Assembly: GCA_963696675.1 (NCBI GenBank)
Contig: CAVOLM010000059.1
Coordinates: 1 to 64,000, forward strand
Length of the DNA: 64,000 nucleotides
Direction of reading: 5' to 3'
DNA from: DATBVX01 sp963696675
GTDB lineage: Bacteria; Pseudomonadota; Gammaproteobacteria; Steroidobacterales; Steroidobacteraceae
Shown in pieces: positions 47,634 to 57,247 of this stretch; the first letter of the stretch is position 1; each line of letters begins with the position of its first letter. Under the pieces are notes generated by a model that saw nothing but the letters and a program-made list of their open reading frames with translations, was not told the origin of the DNA and did no database searches. The position numbers and the translations under genes were made by a program.

Positions 47634-48194
47634 ATGTCCTTTTCCGGCGCAGAACCCCTGGTCTCACTCGTCGATCGGGCCGTCGCTCACGACGACGTCG
47701 AGCAGATCGTCGATGAACTGCGCACCGGGCTGTGCGAGTTGATCCGCGCAGCGAGTGTGAAGCTGCCGGAGGAATTCCACCGCACCTGCTCCGATCACTA
47801 CGCGCGGCGCCTCATCCATCGCGATGACGCACGGGGCTATTCAGTGGTCGCGATGACCTGGGCGGCGGGGCAGGCGACACCGCTCCACGATCATGGCGGG
47901 ATGTGGTGTGTCGAGGGGGTCTGGGACGGCAGCATCGATGTGCAGCAATACGAGCTCGTCGAGCAGCGCGCCGACCGCTACCGCTTCGAGAAACGCAATT
48001 CGTTCCAGGCCGGCACCGGCAGTGCCGGCTGCCTCATTCCGCCGCACGAGTATCACCGCATCGCGAATCGCAGCACCGACACCGCGATTTCGATCCACAT
48101 CTATGGCGGCGACATGGACCACTGCGCGGTGTTCGAGCCGGCAGGTGGCGACTGGTTCGTGCGTCGCGAGAAATCCCTCGGGCTCGATCTCTAA
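47634..48194 (+). CDS. Cysteine dioxygenase family cupin protein
   Basis: ATG 47634 (MSFSGAEPLVSLVDRAVAH) was preferred over an upstream ATG at 47565. The 186-residue cupin has metal ligands in LHDHGGMWCVEGV (H-x-H) and a third His in SIHIYGG. The Cys seven residues after the first His matches Cys93 of mammalian cysteine dioxygenase. The S-x-H-x-Y pattern in SIHIYG matches Ser153/His155/Tyr157, so the Cys-Tyr crosslink is possible. Thiol dioxygenases convert cysteine to cysteine sulfinate, or 3-mercaptopropionate in relatives. It follows the MetX-like gene and converges on an M23 peptidase gene with a four-base overlap. Confidence 0.85.
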   Translation: MSFSGAEPLVSLVDRAVAHDDVEQIVDELRTGLCELIRAASVKLPEEFHRTCSDHYARRLIHRDDARGYSVVAMTWAAGQATPLHDHGGMWCVEGVWDGSIDVQQYELVEQRADRYRFEKRNSFQAGTGSAGCLIPPHEYHRIANRSTDTAISIHIYGGDMDHCAVFEPAGGDWFVRREKSLGLDL

Positions 48195-49072
48195 GGCGCG
48201 CGCTCGTCCTTCGGTTGCCCTTCGGCTGGCGGCGGTCCCAGAAACAGCGCCGGATCCACGAAGGCGCGATTCAGGCTGACGCCCCAGTGCAGGTGCGGCC
48301 CGGTTACCCGTCCGGTCGCCCCGACTTTCCCAAGCACGTCGCCCGTTGCGACCTTCTGCCCCGGCTGCACGTCGATCTCGCTCATGTGGCAGTACATGGT
48401 GATGAGTCCCGCGCCATGATCGATGAACACGGTGCGACCGTTGAAGAAGTATTCACCGGTATCCACCACAATCCCGGGGGCGGGCGCATGAATCGTCGTG
48501 CCGGAGTCTGCGGCGATATCCATGCCGCTGTGCGGATTGCGTGGCTCGTTGTTGAAGACGCGCCGCAGTCCGAACGAACTGGAGCGAACGCCTTCGACCG
48601 GCTGTTGCAGGCGTAAATTCGGCGGCTCGGAATCCGTCCATGTATCGAGCGCGGCGTCGATGCGCACCCGTTCGCGCGCCACGCGCTCGGTATCTTTCTT
48701 GGATAGATTCACCTGGGCAGGTGGGACTTTGAGGCGTTGCACCGCGTATTTCTTCGACGCCACGTTGAACGACCGGTAGCTCGGCTTTTCGCCGTCCCGC
48801 CCGATGCGCACCAATTGCCTGCCGGGCTCGACCGCCAAGGGAATTCCTACGATCGCGCGCCAGCGCTCCGCGTCCGCGAGCACCATCACGCGATGATCGT
48901 TGTAGCGAATCTCCGGAGCCGGTGCGGACAGGGGCCCGACATCGAGGATCACTACGCCGCCCGGCACGGCCGCGGCTTCCGGCAGCTCGTGTTCGGCATG
49001 TGCGCAGACCAGCGCCAGGGCGCCGAGCGCGCCCGTGACGCTCGCGAGGCACACGCGGGGCCGTCGAATCAT
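48191..49072 (-). CDS. M23-family peptidoglycan endopeptidase, exported
   Basis: This 293-residue protein has a signal peptide (CLASVTGALGALALVCAHA). The N-terminal part is an Ig-like/beta domain found in many M23 proteins (VVILDVGPLSAPAPEIRYND). The lysostaphin-like catalytic domain carries NPHSGMDIAA (H-x3-D) and GPHLHWGVS (H-x-H), the LytM zinc motifs, and is complete. It is predicted to cut cell-wall cross-links in the periplasm. Its start overlaps the end of xseA by four bases, so the two are translationally coupled. Confidence 0.92.
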   Translation of the reverse strand: MIRRPRVCLASVTGALGALALVCAHAEHELPEAAAVPGGVVILDVGPLSAPAPEIRYNDHRVMVLADAERWRAIVGIPLAVEPGRQLVRIGRDGEKPSYRSFNVASKKYAVQRLKVPPAQVNLSKKDTERVARERVRIDAALDTWTDSEPPNLRLQQPVEGVRSSSFGLRRVFNNEPRNPHSGMDIAADSGTTIHAPAPGIVVDTGEYFFNGRTVFIDHGAGLITMYCHMSEIDVQPGQKVATGDVLGKVGATGRVTGPHLHWGVSLNRAFVDPALFLGPPPAEGQPKDERAP

Positions 49073-50439
49073 TCCTTGACGTCCTTGACGCGCGCAATGA
49101 CCCGGCCTTTCGACAAGCGCGCTTCGATGTCTTCGCCGGATCGCACTTCACTCGCTGAGCGCAATACCTGTCCATCCGCGCTGCGAATCACGATGGCGTA
49201 GCCGCGTTCCAGCGTAGCGAGCGGGCTCACCCCATTCAGCGCTCGCATCGCAAGATCGAGACGCGCCCTGGCTCCGCCCACGCGGGCTCGCGCCGCGGCT
49301 CTCAGGTGCAGCTGAAATTCCGCACACCTGCTCGACAGTTTGCGAATCCGGGCGAGCGGTGAAAATCCCGACAAGCTCGCCGTCTGGCGATGCAAGCGTG
49401 CGCTCGAGCGCTCGAGCCAGCGCCGCGCGGACAACGCCAGGCGTTGCTCGAGATCATCGAGTCGCTGCACCTGGTGCAGCAGACGCACGCCCGGATGCGC
49501 CTGTCGCAGCCGTCCGATCAGCCACTCCTGCGAAGTGGAGCGGCGTGTCAGGTTGCGGTTCATCGCGCCGGCGAGGCGATGCAGCGTTGCATTCCAGCGC
49601 GCGAGCCATTGCTGCTGATCGGGCACCACCAGCTCGGCCGCGCCAGAGGGCGTTGGCGCGCGCACGTCGGCGACGAAATCGGCAATCGTGAAGTCGACTT
49701 CGTGCCCGATTCCGGTCACCGTCGGAATCCGGCACTGCGCCAGCGCACGTGCGAGCGCTTCGTCGTTGAAGGCCCGCAGGTCCTCGAGGGAGCCGCCGCC
49801 ACGAGCGAGGATCAGCACGTCACACCTGGCACTCGCCGACGCGAAGCGAACCGCGGCTGCGATCCTCTGTCCCGCTCCGGCCCCTTGCACCGGGACGGGG
49901 TAGATGAGCACCGGAATGGCCGGGAAGCGGCGGCGCAGAATATTGAGGATGTCGCGAATCGCTGCGCCGGTCGGTGAAGTGATGACGCCGATGCGTTGCG
50001 GCAAGGCGGGCAGCGAGCGCTTGCGCTCGGCCGCGAACAGACCTTCCGCCTGCAGCTTCGCCTTGAGCAGCTCGAACTGCCTGCGCAACTCGCCTTCGCC
50101 GGCTTCCTCGAGATGATCGATGAGCAGCTGATACTCACCACGCGGCTCGTAGAGACTGACACGCGCCCGCGCGAGCACGAGGAGCCCGTCGCGCGGCTGG
50201 CACTTCGAGAGCAGGGCGCGCTGACGGAACATCGCGCAACGCACCTGTGCGCCGGAATCCTTGAGCGAGAAATACCAGTGGCCGGAGCCGGGCGCGGCGA
50301 AGTTCGAGATCTCACCCTGGATCCACAGCGGCGGCATACCCTGTTCGAGCAGCAGGCGAGCCTCGCGGTTCAGGCGCGAGACCGTGTACACGTCACGATT
50401 CGTGGCGGTAGCCGTGACGAACAGATCGAGAGAAGTCAC
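49069..50439 (-). CDS. xseA: Exodeoxyribonuclease VII large subunit
   Basis: The start is GTG 50439 (MTSLDLFVTATATNRDVYTV); another in-frame GTG at 50481 is possible. The N-terminal OB fold includes TVSRLNREARLLLEQG and WIQGEISNFAAPGSGHWYFSLKD. The catalytic part includes GVITSPTGAAIRDILNIL, LARGGGSLEDLRAFNDE and GIGHEVDFTIADFVADVRAPTPS. A long coiled-coil C-terminal region follows. With XseB it degrades single-stranded DNA to oligonucleotides. xseB is not in the window. It is divergent from guaB. Confidence 0.96.
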   Translation of the reverse strand: MTSLDLFVTATATNRDVYTVSRLNREARLLLEQGMPPLWIQGEISNFAAPGSGHWYFSLKDSGAQVRCAMFRQRALLSKCQPRDGLLVLARARVSLYEPRGEYQLLIDHLEEAGEGELRRQFELLKAKLQAEGLFAAERKRSLPALPQRIGVITSPTGAAIRDILNILRRRFPAIPVLIYPVPVQGAGAGQRIAAAVRFASASARCDVLILARGGGSLEDLRAFNDEALARALAQCRIPTVTGIGHEVDFTIADFVADVRAPTPSGAAELVVPDQQQWLARWNATLHRLAGAMNRNLTRRSTSQEWLIGRLRQAHPGVRLLHQVQRLDDLEQRLALSARRWLERSSARLHRQTASLSGFSPLARIRKLSSRCAEFQLHLRAAARARVGGARARLDLAMRALNGVSPLATLERGYAIVIRSADGQVLRSASEVRSGEDIEARLSKGRVIARVKDVKE

Positions 50440-50506
50440 GGGCGGATCATACCGGGCAATTTCCCGCCCTGCGGCAGGCACGATTCGAGTGCGGCGCGTT
50501 TGGCGG

Positions 50507-50535
50507 TTTACCCGGCTCGTTGTCGCGCGTACAAT
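50507..50535 (+). promoter_or_regulatory. Candidate sigma-70 promoter for guaB
   Basis: TTTACC (50507-50512) and TACAAT (50530-50535) are separated by 17 bases and lie about 54 bases upstream of ATG 50589. The -10 matches five of six consensus positions and the -35 four of six. It is in the gap between divergent xseA and guaB. Confidence 0.5.
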
Positions 50536-50588
50536 CGCGCCCTTTACTCGCGGGGCGCCCAGGGCCCCGGACGAGACGGGCAGAGCCG

Positions 50589-52055
50589 ATGCGAATTCTG
50601 GAAGAAGCCCTGACTTTCGACGACGTCCTGCTCGTGCCGGCGTACTCCGAAGTCCTGCCTCGCGAAGTCGATCTCGGCACGCGCATCACGCGCAAAGTCA
50701 GTGTGAATCTCCCGGTCCTGTCCGCAGCCATGGACACGGTGACTGAAGCGCGTCTCGCGATCACCATCGCCCAGGAAGGCGGCATCGGCATCATCCACAA
50801 GAACATGACGATCGCGGGTCAGGCACGCGAAGTCTCACGCGTCAAGAAATTCGAGAGCGGCGTCATCGTCGATCCGATCACGGTCACGCCTGACAAGACG
50901 ATCCGCGAGGTCATCGACCTGACGCGTGCCAAGGGAATCTCCGGCGTCCCGGTCGTGGTCGGCGACAAGGTGGTCGGAATCGTCACGCATCGGGATCTGC
51001 GCTTCGAAACCAAGCTCGATGCGCCGGTCGCTAGCGTCATGACGCCAAAAGAGCGCCTCGTGACCGTGCGTGAGAATGCGCCCAAGGAAGAAGTCCTGCA
51101 GCTTCTGCACAAGCATCGCATCGAGAAGGTGCTGGTGGTGAATGGCGCCTTCGAGCTCAAGGGCATGATCACCGTCAAGGATTTCCAGAAGGCGACGGAG
51201 TTTCCGCGCGCCTGCAAGGACGCGAACGGTGCACTGCGCGTGGGCGCGGCAGTCGGAACATCGCCCGACACGATCGAGCGCGTCACGGCACTGCGCGAGG
51301 CGGGAGTCGATCTCGTCGTCGTCGATACTTCGCACGGTCACTCCAAGGGCGTGCTCGAAATGGTGAGCCGTCTCAAGGAGACGTTCGGCGAACTACAGGT
51401 CATCGGCGGAAATGTCGTTACGCCGGAAGCGGCCAAGGACCTGGTGAAGGCGGGCGCGGATGGCGTCAAGGTCGGGATCGGTCCGGGTTCGATTTGCACG
51501 ACGCGGGTCGTAGCGGGTGTCGGCGTGCCACAGATCAGCGCCGTGGCTCGCGTGGCTGAGGTACTCAAGAACAGCGATGTCCCGCTCATCGCGGATGGCG
51601 GCATCCGTTATTCCGGTGATATCGCCAAGGCGATTGCGGCCGGTGCGCATGCGGTGATGATCGGCGGAATGTTCGCCGGCACCGAAGAGTCCCCCGGCGA
51701 AGTCGAGCTCTACCAGGGCGCCTCGTACAAGTCGTATCGCGGCATGGGTTCGCTCGGCGCCATGGGACAGCAACACGGCTCGGCTGATCGTTACTTTCAG
51801 GACACGGCGACCGAGCTGGAGAAGCTCGTCCCCGAGGGCATCGAGGGCCGCGTTCCCTACAAGGGAAGCCTGGTTACCATCCTCCATCAGCTCGCTGGCG
51901 GACTACGCGCTGCGATGGGCTACACTGGCAGCCGCAACATCCAGGAGCTGCGTACGCGGCCGACCTTCGTACGAATCACGACTGCCGGAGTACGCGAAAG
52001 TCACGTGCACGACGTGAGCATCACCAAGGAAGCGCCGAACTACCGCACCAGCTGA
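50589..52055 (+). CDS. guaB: Inosine-5'-monophosphate dehydrogenase
   Basis: ATG 50589 (MRILEEALTFDDVLLVPAYS) gives 488 residues, the family norm. Two CBS domains lie at about residues 90-205. The catalytic loop GPGSICTTRVVAGVGVPQ contains the active Cys. The flap and IMP-binding segments (ADGGIRYSGDIAKAIAAGA; RGMGSLGAM) are intact. It oxidises IMP to XMP, the first committed step to GMP. guaA starts three bases after its stop. Confidence 0.98.
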   Translation: MRILEEALTFDDVLLVPAYSEVLPREVDLGTRITRKVSVNLPVLSAAMDTVTEARLAITIAQEGGIGIIHKNMTIAGQAREVSRVKKFESGVIVDPITVTPDKTIREVIDLTRAKGISGVPVVVGDKVVGIVTHRDLRFETKLDAPVASVMTPKERLVTVRENAPKEEVLQLLHKHRIEKVLVVNGAFELKGMITVKDFQKATEFPRACKDANGALRVGAAVGTSPDTIERVTALREAGVDLVVVDTSHGHSKGVLEMVSRLKETFGELQVIGGNVVTPEAAKDLVKAGADGVKVGIGPGSICTTRVVAGVGVPQISAVARVAEVLKNSDVPLIADGGIRYSGDIAKAIAAGAHAVMIGGMFAGTEESPGEVELYQGASYKSYRGMGSLGAMGQQHGSADRYFQDTATELEKLVPEGIEGRVPYKGSLVTILHQLAGGLRAAMGYTGSRNIQELRTRPTFVRITTAGVRESHVHDVSITKEAPNYRTS

Positions 52056-52057
52056 GA

Positions 52058-53668
52058 ATGGCCAGAGAGCTGCTTCAGTCCGTCACGCCCCCCGCCGCGG
52101 ACATCCACGCCCACCGCATCCTGATTCTCGACTTCGGCGCGCAGTACACGCAGTTGATCGCGCGTCGCGTGCGCGAGATCGGCGTTTACTGCGAGATCTT
52201 CCCCTGGGATGCGAGCGAGGCCGAGATCCGTGCGTTCAAGCCCCGCGGAATCATCCTCTCGGGCGGACCAGAGTCCGTTACCGACGCCCGGCCCCCTCTA
52301 GCACCTGACTTCGTCTACAAGGCCGGCGTTCCAGTTCTCGGCATCTGCTATGGCATGCAGGCCATGGCGCAGCAGCTCGGCGGCAGGGTCACCGCGGCGA
52401 AGCATCGCGAGTTCGGTTTCGCGCGCGTCACGAATGCGGCCAAGGCGTCGCTCCTGCGCGGCCTGAGTGATCACACTGATGCCGACGGTCACCGGGTGCT
52501 CGACGTCTGGATGAGTCACGGCGATCACGTCGATGCGCTGCCGCCGGGATTCACGGCAGAGGCGAGCACTTCGACCATTCCGCTTGCAGCGATGGCAGAC
52601 GAGAAGCGCAAGTTCTACGGGGTGCAGTTTCATCCCGAAGTGACGCACACGCTGCAGGGCCGCGCGATTCTCGAGCGCTTCGTACGCGAGATTTGCGGCT
52701 GCGAAGCGCTGTGGGATGCAGGAAACATCATCGCGGACAGCATCGCGCGAGTGCGCGAACAGGTCGGCAAGGGAAAGGTGCTGCTGGGCTTGTCGGGCGG
52801 CGTGGATTCTTCGGTCGTCGCAGCGCTCCTGCACCGCGCGATCGGTCCGCAGCTCGTCTGTGTGTTCGTCGATCACGGCCTGCTGCGCCTCGGTGAGGGC
52901 GAGCAGGTGATGGACACCTTCGCACGGCACATGGGCGTGAAGGTGATCCGCGTCAATGCCGAGGATCGCTTCTTTGCGGCGCTCAAGGGGGAAACGGATC
53001 CGGAAAAGAAGCGCAAGACAATCGGACGGCTCTTCATCGAGGTGTTCGAAGAGGAGTCGAAGAGGATCCCGGGCATCGAGTGGCTGGCGCAAGGCACGAT
53101 ATACCCCGATGTCATCGAATCGGCCGGAGCACGCACCGGCAAGGCCCATGTGATCAAGTCGCATCACAACGTGGGCGGACTGCCCGAGCGCATGCACCTG
53201 AAGCTGCTCGAGCCACTTCGTGAGCTGTTCAAGGACGAGGTGCGTCGGATCGGAGTGGAACTCGGTTTGCCGCACGAGATGGTGCTGCGTCATCCGTTCC
53301 CCGGTCCCGGCCTCGGCGTCCGCATCCTGGGGGAAGTGACCAAGCCGCACGCGGATCTGCTGCGCAAGGCCGATGCGATCTTCATCGAGGAGCTGCGCCG
53401 CCACAATCTCTACGACCGTGTCAGCCAGGCGTTCGTGGTGTTCCTGCCGGTGCGCTCGGTCGCCGTGATGGGCGATGGGCGTCGCTATGATTACGTCGTG
53501 GCGCTACGTGCGGTCGAGACGGTCGACTTCATGACCGCGCGCTGGGCACATCTGCCGTACGAATTTCTCGATCACGTCTCGCTACGCATCATCAACGAAG
53601 TTCCAGGCATTTCGCGCGTGACCTATGACATCTCCGGCAAGCCCCCCGCGACCATTGAGTGGGAATAG
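52058..53668 (+). CDS. guaA: GMP synthase (glutamine-hydrolysing)
   Basis: This 536-residue enzyme has an N-terminal class-I glutamine amidotransferase (nucleophile Cys in LGICYGMQAMAQQLGG; His and Glu in QFHPEVTHT). The ATP pyrophosphatase domain with P-loop GLSGGVDSSVVAALL and the C-terminal dimerisation domain ending YDISGKPPATIEWE follow. It converts XMP to GMP. The operon guaB-guaA is tight (two bases between stop and start). The tadA reading frame begins inside its last codons. Confidence 0.98.
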   Translation: MARELLQSVTPPAADIHAHRILILDFGAQYTQLIARRVREIGVYCEIFPWDASEAEIRAFKPRGIILSGGPESVTDARPPLAPDFVYKAGVPVLGICYGMQAMAQQLGGRVTAAKHREFGFARVTNAAKASLLRGLSDHTDADGHRVLDVWMSHGDHVDALPPGFTAEASTSTIPLAAMADEKRKFYGVQFHPEVTHTLQGRAILERFVREICGCEALWDAGNIIADSIARVREQVGKGKVLLGLSGGVDSSVVAALLHRAIGPQLVCVFVDHGLLRLGEGEQVMDTFARHMGVKVIRVNAEDRFFAALKGETDPEKKRKTIGRLFIEVFEEESKRIPGIEWLAQGTIYPDVIESAGARTGKAHVIKSHHNVGGLPERMHLKLLEPLRELFKDEVRRIGVELGLPHEMVLRHPFPGPGLGVRILGEVTKPHADLLRKADAIFIEELRRHNLYDRVSQAFVVFLPVRSVAVMGDGRRYDYVVALRAVETVDFMTARWAHLPYEFLDHVSLRIINEVPGISRVTYDISGKPPATIEWE

Positions 53669-54113
53669 CGATCGCGACTTCATGGCGCGCGCGCTGGAGC
53701 TCGCTGGCCGCGCAGAGGAAGAGGGCGAAGTTCCGGTAGGGGCGGTGCTGGTCAAGGACGGTGTCATCATCGCCGAGGGCTGTAATCGTCCGATCGGAGG
53801 CAACGATCCGACTGCCCACGCCGAAATCGAAGCCATCCGTGCGGGCGCTCGCGCACTCAGCAGCTATCGCCTTACCGGCACGACGCTCTACGTCACGCTC
53901 GAACCCTGTGCGATGTGTGCGGCGGCAATGGTCCACGCGCGCGTCGCCCGCCTGGTTTTCGGCGCGTGGGATCCTCGCGTCGGTGCAGCGGGCAGCGCGC
54001 TCAACCTGGTGAATGCTCCAGCCTTCAATCACCGCGTCGACACGTTCGGCGGGGTTCTCGCTGAAGAATGTGGCACGCTATTGCGTCGTTTCTTCGAGCG
54101 TAAGCGCGAATAG
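53625..54113 (+). CDS. tadA: tRNA-specific adenosine deaminase TadA
   Basis: The open frame starts at ATG 53625, 44 bases inside guaA. TTG 53655 gives a more typical N terminus (SGNSDRDFMARALELAGRAE). The deaminase zinc motifs are intact: THAEIEAIR (H-A-E) and LEPCAMCAAAMVHAR (PC-x2-C). Length is 152-162 residues. TadA makes inosine at position 34 of tRNA-Arg(ACG) and is essential in E. coli. It is probably co-transcribed with guaBA. Confidence 0.95.
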   Translation: MTSPASPPRPLSGNSDRDFMARALELAGRAEEEGEVPVGAVLVKDGVIIAEGCNRPIGGNDPTAHAEIEAIRAGARALSSYRLTGTTLYVTLEPCAMCAAAMVHARVARLVFGAWDPRVGAAGSALNLVNAPAFNHRVDTFGGVLAEECGTLLRRFFERKRE

Positions 54114-54131
54114 CCAGCACAAATAGCGGAG

Positions 54132-55600
54132 ATGCCTGTGAAACCAGACCCATCACTCCAGTCGAGCGTCACGAATCCTCATTCCTTGTTCATTGGCGGG
54201 GCGTGGGTAAAGCCCGCGACGAGCCGCACGCTGAGCGTGATCTCGCCAGTGACCGAGGAGGTGCTGGTCACCTTTGCGGAAGCCATGCAGCCGGATATCG
54301 ATCGTGCGGTTGCTGCCGCGCGAGATGCATTCGACAACGGTCCATGGCCGCGCATGGCGGCGCAGGAGCGCGCGGCGGCGCTGCTCGAGGTCGCCAAGGC
54401 ATTGCGCGCGCGCCACGAGGAGCTTGCCAGGGCCTGGACCGCCCAGGTCGGCGCCGCCATTTCGTTCACGCGCTACGCCTCTGCCCAGCCCGCCGGGTTG
54501 TTCGAGTACTACGCAAACCTCATCAAGACCTATCCCCTCGTCGATGAGCGGCGACGCGATAACGGCGGAATCGTGCGGGTCGCCAAGGAGCCAGTGGGCG
54601 TCGTTGCGGCGATCACGCCGTGGAACGCACCACTCGTGCTGCTCTGCTACAAGGTCGCTGCGGCTCTGGCGGCGGGCTGCACGGTCGTAGCGAAGCCCGC
54701 ACCGGAAACGCCGCTGGATGCATACATCCTCGCCGAGTGCATCGAGGCGGCAGGGATTCCTGCGGGTGTGTTCAATGTCGTGCCCGCAGGCCGCGAGGTG
54801 GGCGAGTACCTGGTGCGTCACCCAGGCGTTGACAAGATCAGCTTCACCGGCAGCACGGCTGCCGGCCGAAAGATCGGTGCCATTGCCGCTGAGCGGCTCA
54901 CGCGCGCGAGCTTCGAGCTCGGCGGCAAGTCCGCCGCATTGTGCTCGAGGACGCCGACACCAACCAGGTGCTGCAGAGCCTCGTGCCGTTCTCGATGCCG
55001 ATCACCGGGCAGGTGTGCTTCGCGCTGACGCGCGTGCTGGTTCCCGAGTCGCGCAAACGCGAGCTACTCGATGCATACGTCAGCGCGGTTCGCACTGTGA
55101 AGGTCGGGGATCCGTTCGAGAAGGAGACGCAGATGGGCCCGCTCGCAATGGCGCGACAGCTCGAGCGCGTGCAGGGCTACATCGCCAAGGGTAAGGAAGA
55201 GGGCGCCAGGATCGTGACTGGCGGCGGGCGCCCCGCTGACCTCAAGCGCGGCTATTTCGTCGAACCTACGGTGTTCGCGGACGTACAGAGCCGGATGACG
55301 ATCGCGCAGGAGGAGATCTTCGGGCCGGTAGTCTCCTTCATCAGTTACGACGACCTTGAAGATGCCGTTGCCAAGGCCAACGACACGATCTATGGACTGC
55401 ACGGCGCTGTATACACCGCGGACCGCGAGCGCGGTTATGACGTCGCGCGCCGGGTGCGCTCCGGCAGCGTGACCGTCAACGGCATGATCGTCGACATCAA
55501 GATGCCGTTCGGCGGGTTCAAGCAATCAGGCATCGGACGCGAAGGCGGAATCGAAGGGCTCGATCCTTACTTCGAGATGAAGACCATCTACTTCGGCTGA
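54132..55600 (+). CDS. NAD(P)-dependent aldehyde dehydrogenase; one frame break
   Basis: The frame opens at ATG 54132 (MPVKPDPSLQSSVTNPHSLF). ALDH signatures are SPVTEEVLVTF, ITPWNAPLVL, KPAPETPLDAY, the NAD-binding SFTGSTAAGRKIG and the general-base Glu in FELGGKSAA. One base appears missing near 54935, after which LEDADTNQVLQ and the catalytic Cys in GQVCFALTR follow. EEIFGPV and the C-terminal GGIEGLDPYFEMKTIYF segment are normal. Reconstructed length is about 490 residues. The aldehyde is unknown. It converges on mltF, whose stop is adjacent. Confidence 0.9.
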
Positions 55601-56995
55601 TCACTGGTTCGCGGCGCTCTTCGGCCCGCTGTCCGCTGCCACCCACTCCAGGATGTCGAGGTAGCTGCGGATGTTGTCGACGTAACGCACCGGTTCCCAC
55701 CCACGCGCGTAGCCCCGCTCGGTCTGCGTGTACCAGAACTCCTGTGCGAGCAGCGGCAGGAACGCCCGTACGTCCTGCCACGAGTCGGGATTGCGCCGAT
55801 GCATCTGCGTGAGAATGCGGGCATCCTCGAGGTGCCCGTAACCCACGTTGTACGCGGCCAGCGCGAGCCAGGTGCGATCCGGCTCGGCAATGCGAGCGGG
55901 AATCTTGGTGCGTATCGACTGGTAGTAGCGCGCGCCACCCACGATGCTCTGGTGGGGATCAGTCCGATCGGCGATGCCGAGATGCGCGGCGGTGTCTTCG
56001 GTCAGCATCATCAATCCGCGCACGCCGGTCGGTGATACGGCATTCGGATCCCAGCGCGATTCCTGGTAGCCCATCGCGGCGATCAGGCGCCAGTCCTCGC
56101 CGATCTTTCCGGCGGCCTCCTCGAACCACTTGCGATACTGTGGCAGCAGCGCCTGCACGTCGCGAATGAAGCCGCGCGCACCGACGTAGTCGAAACGATC
56201 AGAACGCCCGTAGTAGCGATCCAGGATCGCGGCGAGTTGCCCACCGCCCGTCATTCGCTCGAAGAATGTGTTCACGCGCTGTTGCAGGCTGTCGTCACGC
56301 GCGTTCATGGCCCACGCGATCGACTCACCGGCCATGAGATCGAAACCGACACGCACCTGCTGGTGAAAATTCCGCCCCAGCGCAAACTCAGTGGAGTCGA
56401 CGATCGTGTAGTCGATCGAGCCGTCCGCGACATCGCCGAGCAGCTCGACCGAATCACCCCGCCGGCGTTCCACCCAGGCTAACGTCGGCAGCCGCTCGCG
56501 AACCAGCCTGAGAGTCTCGGCCTGCGAACTGCCGGCCGTGATCTCGAGGCGTGAGCCGTTGATCTCCTTCAGCGAACGGGGTTTGGGGCGGCCCTGCTTA
56601 TAGATGAGATGCTGGCGCACCTGCTGATAAGGCGGACCGAAGAGGACTGAATCGCCCCAGGCATCGTTGATCGTCAACCCTGCTGCGGCGAGATGTGCGC
56701 GGCCACTGGCGAGCTGGGCGCGGATGTCCGCGAAAGCCGGAACCGTATAGATGAAGAGGCTGACGCCGAGCTCGTGGGCGAACTGCCGAACCAGGTCGTA
56801 TTCCGGACCCTCGGGGCCGTTGGCGCCGTTGTAGTAGGCGGTCGGACTGTTGCGCGAGACGACTCGCAGCTCGCCAAGGGTCCGGATCTGCTCGAGCGTC
56901 GAGGGCACGCGCTGGCAGGTGCCGACCAGCAGGCACAAGAGAGCCGCGGCGGCGAACTGGATCGCGGGCGTGCGCTGTAGGACGTGATTCGACAT
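55601..56995 (-). CDS. mltF: Membrane-bound lytic murein transglycosylase F
   Basis: ATG 56995 (MSNHVLQRTPAIQFAAAALL) is used; GTG 57013 is an alternative. After a hydrophobic leader ending LLVGTC, residues ~35-260 form a solute-binding (SBP_bac_3) domain (LGELRVVSRNSPTAYYNG; INGSRLEITAGSSQAETLR). The C-terminal SLT domain carries the catalytic Glu in MGYQESRWDPNAVSPTG, followed by GLMMLTEDTAAHLG and LALAAYNVGYGH. The domain order is characteristic of MltF, which cleaves peptidoglycan glycan strands at the outer membrane. The lipobox is imperfect. Confidence 0.95.
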   Translation of the reverse strand: MSNHVLQRTPAIQFAAAALLCLLVGTCQRVPSTLEQIRTLGELRVVSRNSPTAYYNGANGPEGPEYDLVRQFAHELGVSLFIYTVPAFADIRAQLASGRAHLAAAGLTINDAWGDSVLFGPPYQQVRQHLIYKQGRPKPRSLKEINGSRLEITAGSSQAETLRLVRERLPTLAWVERRRGDSVELLGDVADGSIDYTIVDSTEFALGRNFHQQVRVGFDLMAGESIAWAMNARDDSLQQRVNTFFERMTGGGQLAAILDRYYGRSDRFDYVGARGFIRDVQALLPQYRKWFEEAAGKIGEDWRLIAAMGYQESRWDPNAVSPTGVRGLMMLTEDTAAHLGIADRTDPHQSIVGGARYYQSIRTKIPARIAEPDRTWLALAAYNVGYGHLEDARILTQMHRRNPDSWQDVRAFLPLLAQEFWYTQTERGYARGWEPVRYVDNIRSYLDILEWVAADSGPKSAANQ

Positions 56996-57112
56996 GCGGC
57001 GTTGATGGCTCACTCCGTCCGGGCTTCAGGTAGAATACCCCGCCGCCCCGAGCCCCGCCGTAGTCGACGCTCACAACGTGCGTCGCTTAACTGTCTTACG
57101 GCGCAGATCAAC

Positions 57113-57204
57113 GGAGAGGTACCGAAGCGGTCATAACGGCGCGCACTCGAAATGCGATGGGGGCATTACGCCCCACGTGGGTTCGAATCCCACCCTCTCC
57201 GCCA
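57113..57204 (+). tRNA. tRNA-Ser (anticodon CGA)
   Basis: The sequence starts GGAGAGGTACCGAAGCGG and ends GGGTTCGAATCCC, ACCCTCTCC, G and an encoded CCA. The acceptor stem GGAGAGG/CCTCTCC pairs. The anticodon loop CTCGAAA between GCGCA and TGCG gives anticodon CGA at 57148-57150 (reads UCG). The long variable arm (GGGGGCATTACGCCCC) is typical of tRNA-Ser. Length is 92 including CCA. Confidence 0.96.
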
Positions 57205-57247
57205 TCCTTTCCTGTTGTCTGAACGCCGCAGGTACAATCTCGCGGCC

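Noticed and set aside
57152..57247. An ATG 57152 start that would extend the TolB/TPR protein
   Set aside because: The first ~18 codons translate the 3' half of tRNA-Ser; ATG 57248 begins the family's usual N terminus.
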